From Isoetes taiwanensis (lineage: Eukaryota > Streptophyta > Lycopodiopsida > Isoetales > Isoetaceae), in contig JAJEKV010000105.1 in assembly GCA_021234155.1 (NCBI GenBank), positions 1,894,494-1,958,493 of the forward strand: a DNA stretch of 64,000 bases, in the 5' to 3' direction. This document shows positions 56,958 to 64,000 of this stretch, piece after piece (position 1 is the stretch's first letter; each line of letters begins with the position of its first letter). The notes beneath the pieces were generated by a model. The model was not told the DNA's origin. It saw only the letters and a program-made list of their open reading frames with translations, and made no database searches. The translations under genes and the position numbers were made by a program.

Positions 56958-57589
56958 TTAAACTGCGTTGCCATGGCGCCAAAACGATCTGAAGAGGTCG
57001 GAATTGAGGCCACAAGGGCCGATTTGAGATGCTAGGTCTCTGAGAGGCCGGATCGCAGGCATAAGGCTTTCGTTGGAGCTTCTGGGCCACGACCTGTTAG
57101 GGTCGAAGACGAGCCTGTAAAACAAATAAAAAATCAAAGTTAGGTTGACTAAAACAAAATAACTAATATTTGGGCTAAGGACAACTTAAAAATAGCAATA
57201 CTAGGGTTGGGTTGTCCGCTTTCGCGGAAGTACCATACCCTGTGGTACCAAAGATCCCTTTCCTCACTGTCCCATTCCCCCTCCAAACGTGTGGCAAGCA
57301 TGGCTGGATAGGTCATACACGAACCCACGATTGCCCCGTGCAGGGACCCATCCTTCACCGCACGAGAATACCCTCCATCGTGGCCATCCCGAGGCATGAT
57401 TCAATGCTGGGGGCTGAAATTGGCAGGCTAATTCCAGCCATAATCGCCTTGAACGAGATGGATTATCAAGATTACCCAGCTAGCTCCAGCAATTCCATCA
57501 AATATTCCTCAATCCGGCCAAGAATCAAGCCTGTCCCCTATTTTCGCCGCACCACCGGAGGCGATGGTGTCGACAGGGCCCGACCACGG

Positions 57590-58440
57590 TCGATGCCACA
57601 ACTTCCGGCGATGGCGGACACTAATGGCGGCGCTAGCAAATGGGTTTGTGTGCCCAAAGCCAAGAAGAAAGGGCGGCGACTAAGCGGATCTGCACACACA
57701 ATGCCGGAAGACCAACAAAGCGAGGGCAATGGGCCGGAGGAAGATATGTCAACCGCACTTAACGAGGTAAGTGAAAATGGAATTTCAATTAGAGAAGCAT
57801 CTAGACGGTGAGACATGCCAGAGTCGTCCATCAGGGATTGGCTGTATGGGTGGATTTCCAAGAAGAATGCAAGGCATCCCCAGATCCTGACACCAGCCCA
57901 AGAAAAGGAATTGGTTGATTGGGCAATAGGCAGGGCAGAGCAGGGAATGGGTGTGACGCTGGCTGCTGTGAAGGAGGCAAGTGAGGGTAATTCGGCCTTT
58001 GATGGTGTGCCAGGGAGCAAATGGTGGAAGCTTTTCAAGCAAAGACACCCTGAGATCTCCCTTAGGAGTGCTGAAACATTGGAGGTTTCACGTGCCCGGG
58101 CAATGAATCAAGCCAACTTGGATGGCTTCTACACAAGGCTGAAAGAAGTGTATGATAGGTTTAGCTTCTCCCCCCCCCTCAAGAATTTGGAATGCAGACG
58201 AGACAGGGATCCAAGTCGGGAAAGTAAAGGGTTTGAGGATAATTGCCAGGAAAGGGAAGAATAGGGTTAGCGAGCTAGTGATGAATACAAGGGAATGGGT
58301 AACTATTCTAGTGTGTGTCAATGCAAAAGGGTTCAAGCTGCCTAACCTTTACATTTTCAAGGGTACAAGGATGAGGCAAGACAACAAACAAGGTGTGAAG
58401 AGGGAGCAATTCAGGCAGTGCAACAATTAGCTTAGATGAC
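57590..58440 (+). pseudogene. Pogo/Tigger-like transposase, broken
   Basis: Reading along: a basic N-terminal segment, then a helix-turn-helix (EVSENGISIREASRR, a stop, then DMPESSIRDWLYGWI), a CENP-B-like second DNA-binding module (GSKWWKLFKQRHPEISLR) and the DDE catalytic core beginning RIWNADETGIQVGKV and running through GKNRVSELV and NAKGFKLPNLYIFKG. Two defects are visible: an in-frame TGA at 57809-57811 inside the helix-turn-helix, and a shift at a run of about nine C near 58170-58179. The frame at 58436 (TTELFKSW) is the next conserved block, after another shift; the second and third catalytic acids beyond it are not recognisable. Tc1/mariner superfamily, dead copy. Confidence 0.8.
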
Positions 58441-58884
58441 CACTGAATTGTTCAAGTCATGGCCACTGAGGATGGACACACAAGGCTGGATTAACTATGC
58501 TGCAGCCAACACAGGGCCAGGAAATGAAGTTGTGCCTGCAATTGACAAGGCCAGGCATATTAGGGAGATGGCTGAAATAGGTGTAGATGCCCAAGCCCTT
58601 GCAACAGCACGTGGCATGGACGAGGGTTTCTTCAGGGTTTGGAGAGCAGACATGGCAAAGGTATAACCCTTTTATTATACAATTCATTCAATATAGCATT
58701 TGGTAACACCTCTGTTTATAAGGCTACACCAGCCATCTCTTTGAACACGAATGTTGCAGATAAGGTATGCCATCTGTTGCCCTGTGATTTGGGATGGACA
58801 GAACCGTTTATTAAATCTTATCAATTCATGCAGGATGATTATGAGTCGGACGAGACAGTTAGAAGAATAGAAGATTATACTTAA
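58441..58884 (+). other. Unrecognised frames after the transposase
   Basis: 58470-58665 encodes VPAIDKARHIREMAEIGVDA and MDEGFFRVWRADMAK, followed by GTATAAC, a possible donor. 58745-58884 encodes NVADKVCHLLPCDLGWTEPF and an acidic end. These do not resemble pogo C-termini I know. They may be a captured gene piece. Confidence 0.3.
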
Positions 58885-59184
58885 TGGCCAAAGAAGCCAT
58901 GGTAGAAAGAAGCCACAAAACTGTTTGTGTTATCAAATTTTGTAATGCAATAACATATTTCATTCAAAGTGCCTTTCGGGCAATTACATTGTTGACTCCA
59001 TAAAATGCATGTACAAAATACTCTTGCAAAATGGCACTCTTTCAAAATACAATAAAGCATAAATAAAAATACTCAAAAGGAAGTAGATACGATATGGGCA
59101 TATGAAAAGGCATATTAGAATGGCATATAAAAACATGGCAGGTTTCAAAGGGTCGTCCATTTGGCCAAGCATCACCAGCATAGC

Positions 59185-59496
59185 TCAGGTCTCCGGATTG
59201 ACAGGACATTCAAACTTTACATTGTCCCCGTCAGCCACTGTCACGCTGCAGTGCACCAAGTCATGCTCACCCTTTGCATGCTGGATCTGATCAGAGATCT
59301 CGGGTGTGACCACCACATTGAGATTGGATCCGGCGGCAGCGGAGATTTCCTCCCGATTAACAAAGCAGTTCTTCAATATGAAGGAGCCAAGCTCCTTTGT
59401 CTGCACAGAGGCATCCGAATAACGGCGCTTCCTCTTCTTCGAAGGAGAGGGTGTCATAGGCAGCTTGTAGTACCCACCTCCTATAATGCCTTGGCC
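59185..59496 (-). other. Unrecognised frame with nuclear-signal-like start
   Basis: On the minus strand about 100 residues read GIIGGGYYKLPMTPSPSKKR then RYSDASVQTKELGSFILKNC and finish VKFECPVNPET. The basic PSKKRKRR cluster resembles a nuclear localisation signal. The first ATG is at 59457 but the same frame is open upstream to about 59540. No domain recognised; possibly an exon of an unannotated gene or transposon accessory. Confidence 0.3.
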
Positions 59497-59697
59497 ACGC
59501 CTGCCCTTCCATGGTGTTGCAGTCCAAAAGGAGATGAATTAGATAAACTAAACCCTACACCCACAGTTTCTTCGAAGAGCAAACATTACCCTTGAGCTCG
59601 GAGTTGCTCGGATGCAGGAATGTTGGAAGATGAGCAAGCCGGAATGAGGTGTTAGGATGTCAATTGAAAGAAAGTGCATCACTTTTTATATCTAGAA

Positions 59698-60057
59698 TTA
59701 GCATGATGGGGGCTCTGCCGATTTGTGCGAGGCGCTGGAATCTATAAGCCTCCCAAATTCTGCGGAGAAGTCCCTGTTGAGGGTAGGTCGATCGCCTGGA
59801 GGAGAGAATTGTTTGGCAAAAGCTCGAAAAGGGGCCAGAAATGGTAGCGAATGATGGTCCCTGTACCATCGTTCAGTGGACCGTTGGGCCATGATGGCTA
59901 TTTCGAGCTGCGCGACCATGAACGAGACGTGAGGCCGTCGAGTGAGGTACCACCGCGATGTCAGTAGGCGAAGGGACGTGAGGCGGAGCTTTGGGCAGCG
60001 AAATAGGGTTACGCACGTGGCAGTACTAGGTTTCCATAATAGCGAAGGCTGGAACAT
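59698..60057 (-). other. Unrecognised frame, possibly the same locus
   Basis: The ATG at 60057 opens 119 residues; a second Met-rich start near 59920 (MVAQLEIAIMAQRSTERW) looks more natural, and the text continues FRAFAKQFSPPGD and FSAEFGRLIDS. The sequence is GC-richer than its surroundings. No domain recognised; it could be a 5' exon of the frame at 59185-59496. Confidence 0.25.
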
Positions 60058-60403
60058 GCCAGCGCGATACCTGGCTACCTATGTAGCGCAGGGGGCCTTT
60101 GGGAGGCGCGAAAGTAGGCTACAGCCATGGCATGAGAGGCAAGGTGTATGGCGATGGGGGCACTTACACCCCCTCCACTTTGGAGCCCTATAACTTTTTG
60201 ATCACAGATCATTTAAGGGCAATTTCTTGACAAACATATGGCGATCGATTAAGTATCCAATGACACCGGATTGAATCAATTGGACCAATTTTTAACCAGT
60301 TCACGCCTCTTAAGTGCGCAGAACATGGCAACCCCACCCTAAGATCAAATAAACAACACCAGGGAGTTGCCACGGAGATTAAATTGGTTTAGCTAGGGTC
60401 CTG

Positions 60404-60537
60404 GAGGTTGAGCTAGTCACGGCTAAAGGGGATGCTAGTAAACACTAGTTAATGTCTGCACATTAAATTGAGGCTGAGCTAGTCATTGCTAAAGGGGATG
60501 CTAGTAAACACTAAGTTAATGTCTGCACATTAAATTA
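60404..60537. repeat. 66-bp tandem duplication
   Basis: Two units starting GAGG(T/C)TGAGCTAGTCA (60404 and 60470) include GCTAAAGGGGATGCTAGTAA and TAATGTCTGCACATTAAATT. Confidence 0.85.
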
Positions 60538-61391
60538 CGTAATTCCAATTTAATGCGAAACTATGGTCACCCTCATTAAATTATTATTAATAAGGAGCTT
60601 GGGTATAGAGACGGAATGTTAATGAAATAGAAGGGAAAATGCATATATATTTAACAACATTAGAAACGTAATGTAGAAGTTAAGATCTTTCTCTATGGGA
60701 AGGAAGAGTTTGGAAATGTAACATAACTTGCAAGGCTATGGCATAGAGTTGGGAATGGAACTGGGGACATTCTATAGTTGCAAACTAGACTTAAATCTAG
60801 GGAAATCCATGACCAATGTTTGTTAGTATGAAACTAAAGGTAAATTTGGGAATGTTATGTGGTCATGGTTATTATACATGTTTATATGTCATTATCCATG
60901 TGAATGTTGTGATATGTTAATGTGGCATGGGTATGGTCTCTTAGGATGCACATGTAAAAAACATGCATAGGATTTGCATTTGAGCTGTTTTGGCCTGGTA
61001 TTACCATCATACATGATAATGTCGAGGAAATATAGTTAAGGTGGCATTTGGGGCATGTGGAAATATTAGAATAGAATATAATCTACTTTGTTAATTTGGG
61101 ATTATCCGGTATGGCAAAAAAGGTTTTTGGAATTTTTTTAAGATTGATTTTCTAAGGTTTTCGAAGTTTTGGCCGTCGGAAAAAAGTCCCGACACTCCAA
61201 AAATCGGGAAATATTTTGGGCTTAGGGTTTTTGCAGTGGATTTCATTCGGCTCCGCGATTATCCAATCGAGACGTATACTGCCGCATGCATGCCAGACAG
61301 AATTTGCATGGATCTGGTCGACGCTTATGAGAATATCTTCAAGGGATTTTCAAGCGGGGGAATTTGCATGTTATCCCACAGGTGAGCATCG
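60538..61391. other. No recognised gene; dispersed repeat copy 2 at 61080-61310
   Basis: AT-rich sequence. 61080-61310 shares ordered blocks with 1560-1790. Just left of the tandem duplication, 60300-60330 (CTCTTAAGTGCGCAGAACATGGCAA) is almost repeated at 7945-7970, another sign of old shared transposon sequence. Confidence 0.4.
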
Positions 61392-61631
61392 CTTTACCTT
61401 TGTTAATTGTTCTTGAATCAGATTATCCTCTATTTTTTCCTGTTGCACCCAGCAGATACATCATATCTTAGCTCTATTTCGGCAAAAACATGCTTAGCTC
61501 TGCACATCTATCTTTACCTTTGTTAATTGTTCTTGAATCATATTATCCTCTATTTTTTCATGTTGCACCCAGTAGATACATGATATCTTAGCCCTATTTC
61601 GGCAAAAACATGCTTAGCTCTACACATCTAT
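61392..61631. repeat. 120-bp tandem duplication
   Basis: 61392-61511 and 61512-61631 are about 95% alike and share CTTTACCTTTGTTAATTGTT and CGGCAAAAACATGCTTAGCT. Confidence 0.9.
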
Positions 61632-61809
61632 TCTTTAGTTGTTTTAAATTGGAAAAAAGGTAACACGGTTTACTATTTATCTGTTTGCTCATCACACAGG
61701 TAGATTCCTGTGTGGGAATGGTCGATCAGTAGTTTCAACTTTGTCTTTCAGGTGGAGACTGGCCGTGCAAGGCCTTTTATTTTTTTGGAGTCTTCAGTCT
61801 GTTTATATC

Positions 61810-61937
61810 AAGCTTAATCCCAGCTTGCTCTTCTGCAATCTTAAGTTGCTCTTTTTACTTTTAGATATACATGAAGCTTAATCTCAGCTTGCTCTTATGC
61901 AATCTCAACTTGCTCTTTCTTTCTTTTAGATGTTACA
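61810..61937. repeat. 64-bp tandem duplication
   Basis: Two units starting AAGCTTAATC(C/T)CAGCTTGCTC at 61810 and 61874. Confidence 0.85.
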
Positions 61938-62594
61938 TGAAGCACGCATATACATTAAGTTCCTTTACATTCTGAGATGGCCACATAAGTTTACATGGCA
62001 ATGTGTCTTTGAATGGCCAAGAGCAAATAAGTCTCCTTTTTTGCCATGGTCGAAGATGGTTTATGAGTTTCTACATGAGTTAATTGATTTGAACACCTCT
62101 TCCAAGTACAATATCACTCTTTCTTTGTCGTCCAATTGAGCTGTTATTAGTGCATTTGCTTATCTTGGATTAATTCCCAAGCTCTGTTCCTTCAAATCGT
62201 TATTCTTTCATACTGTTAAATCGTTCCGGATGAAGCACCAAGACAAAACATATATCATTTTCTCCTTTCAAACATTAACTTAGCACTTGCTATCTATCTG
62301 TGCAGGGGCATCTAATTCTAAAGGATTGAAGGTGGATCACCTTCTTATGAAGTATGGCTTGCCACAGTTTGAAGACCAAATTTAATGAATCAGAAACTAC
62401 AACCAGGTCAACTTTCTTTTCATGCCCATTTCAATTTGAATGAGTTTTATTTTTTAGTTAGTGTTCCCAAGTAAATATTCCCATTATGTGTGGCAGGAAC
62501 TAGCGGTAATCAATCAATCACTGTGTTGTTTTGTTACTTATTGTTTTGTTCCTTCATTTGTATACTATATGGTCTTATTTAGATGGGCATCCTA

Positions 62595-62827
62595 GGGTCT
62601 CATCTACTCTAATGCAACCATCTGCAAATTAAGGGGATTTACAATCAAATATCTTTGCAAATAACATGGAGTATGGTGTAATGGTGCCATGTCAATGATG
62701 AGGATTTTGCTCATCTTTGTATTCCCAGGGTCTCATCTACTCTAATGCAGCCATCTGCAAATTAAGGGGATTTACCATCAAATATCTTTGCAAATAACAT
62801 GGAATGTAGTGTCAATGGTGCCATGGC
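62595..62827. repeat. 133-bp tandem duplication
   Basis: Units starting GGGTCTCATCTACTCTAATG at 62595 and 62728; they share GCAAATTAAGGGGATTTAC and ATCTTTGCAAATAACATGGA. Confidence 0.9.
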
Positions 62828-63919
62828 TGTTTCAGAAGATGAGTATGGCCAGTTAGTTTTAAACGAGCTATGTGGCCATACTGATCTTCTAAAACACTCA
62901 TGACTGTACCTGCTCCATTATGCTTAGCAATTCCATCTTCAGCAAATGAATCTACAGGTAATGTCTGATACAATTTTTATGCCTCCATAAAAGATATAGC
63001 AATGAGTAGAAGAGATGTCCTTCTGTTCTTCTATTTAGGTAAATTGATTGTCCTAGCCTATGCCCGTGTGGCACAACTGGATCCTATGTCAAAGACTGTT
63101 CATTTCTTCAGAAAGATATGGTTCAATAGCAAAATTATTTACCATCTCTTGGTTTTGTCTATTTACTTCTGTCCATAACATGGTTGCTTAAATCCTTTGC
63201 TTATACATTTCAATGCTTGCCTCTATAAAAGACGTTGCCTAGGATTTTACAAGTTATAGTAGTTCATTTAGATCTGCAAAGTTTTATAGGGATCCTCCGG
63301 CATATGACTAAGGATACTGGTGTGGCACATAGCATTTCATTAATTTTACATATTGCCATAATGGGCTTATCACTTGGTGGTATGTACATATCTTGAAAAA
63401 CCATAGTAGTTTCTCATGATGTAGTCATCATTCATGCAGCCTGGCTGGGTCCATATCTCTAGCCATTGAAAACTAGCTTATTGGTCTGATAATGCGCATA
63501 AGGTTTTCCCAAACCAGGAATTCTTTGTATTTGTAACCGTTAATGGTGTGGCAAGATGAGCATAGCATGTTAGCATATCTGATTTCCACATTAGGGGGGC
63601 ATATTTTCGAGCCTCACACAGATGTAATTGATTTGACAAATGCAAGAGCCATCATGGATATAGCTAAGTATTTGAATTCGTTGTATTCTTCACAAACAAG
63701 CCATATTGGGCAGTTTTAAATAATAGATGGCATGCACGGGTTAACAGCATTCCTCTGGTATTTAGAGGTACACTGTCAGAATATATGAAATGTACTTTAG
63801 GGTCAGTGAAATGTACTGCTTTCATCTAACCACTTAAGCTTGAGTCATACTATCTGTTTAATTTTATGGTTATGCCTGTGCAGAAGCAGTTAAAGATCTT
63901 GGAAAGGACAGCGTTGATG
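62828..63919. other. No recognised gene
   Basis: AT-rich sequence with no supportable frame. Confidence 0.55.
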
Positions 63920-64000
63920 GAATAGAATAGAATAGAATAGTTTTTTTATCGTCCACTGAGACCAATCGGCCTATGGGACCCAGAAGGAGCGCAGCAAACT
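63920..64000 (+). repeat. Dispersed SINE/LINE-tail-like repeat, copy D (cut by window end)
   Basis: A GAATAGAATAGAATAG microsatellite, a T run, ATCGTCCACTGAGACCAATC, GGCCTATGGGACCCAG and AGGAGCGCAG. Same order as copies A and B; continues beyond the window. Confidence 0.65.

Noticed and set aside
1-64000. CRISPR arrays, bacterial operons, rRNA genes
   Set aside because: No regularly spaced repeats with unique spacers and no rRNA-like sequence; introns and plant gene families show this is eukaryotic nuclear DNA.

Overview
The window is nuclear DNA of a land plant. The best gene is a ten-exon plant-type glycosyltransferase, and the other recognisable host sequences (beta-tubulin, PPR, ER Ca2+-ATPase, MRL7-like protein) are also plant families. 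Two lineages of chromodomain-bearing Ty3/gypsy elements occur, one of the Tcn1-like type that I associate with non-seed plants. A captured histone H3 combines Phe41 with His87/Leu90. Both facts lean towards a fern, lycophyte or bryophyte, but that is an inference.

Layout. 1-1.0 kb: remnant of a Ty1/copia element (protease and gag pieces, primer site, ~200-bp LTR). 1-8.8 kb: no intact gene; retro-derived tails, a dispersed repeat and an LTR-like relic. 8.8-13.7 kb: a string of unrelated gene fragments on the + strand (beta-tubulin first exon, PPR piece, CHCH-domain exons, ER-type Ca2+-ATPase piece) mixed with local duplications and a GC-rich hairpin. 16.7-21.3 kb: an apparently intact ten-exon gene on the - strand for a GT8 glucuronosyltransferase of the IPUT1/PGSIP6 type. 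23.4-25.3 kb: LINE 3' remnant and a 26-bp inverted repeat enclosing a long homopyrimidine tract.

26.558-38.900 kb is a complete 12.3-kb Ty3/gypsy chromovirus on the - strand, with 1.6-kb LTRs, a perfect 5-bp target duplication (AAAAG), an initiator-Met-tRNA primer site, a polypurine tract and pol (protease, RT, RNase H, integrase, chromodomain). In the gag position it carries an open frame that starts MARTKGTKS and overlaps, one frame over, a histone H3 globular domain complete from residue 37 to 135. A histone fold and a chromodomain in one retrotransposon is the most striking observation here. I recognise no conventional Gag or CCHC knuckle in it.

39.4-40.4 kb is a long foldback inverted repeat. 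40.8-46.6 kb is a second, decayed Ty3/gypsy chromovirus (Tcn1-like), with CCHC Gag, a Pro/Ala-rich linker and a tRNA-like stretch in its LTR. 48.5-50.4 kb is an uninterrupted but frameshifted copy of an MRL7/SVR4-type chloroplast protein gene. 51-56 kb holds only unrecognised possible exons and a minisatellite. 56.05-56.96 kb is a 906-bp terminal-inverted-repeat element. 57.6-58.4 kb is a broken pogo/Tigger-like transposase. 59-64 kb has no recognised gene but several tandem duplications and another copy of the dispersed repeat.

The only host gene I judge likely functional is the GT8 gene. Everything else is transposon sequence or debris. Coordinates of decayed features are approximate, and all homology calls come from recognising motifs by eye, with no database search.
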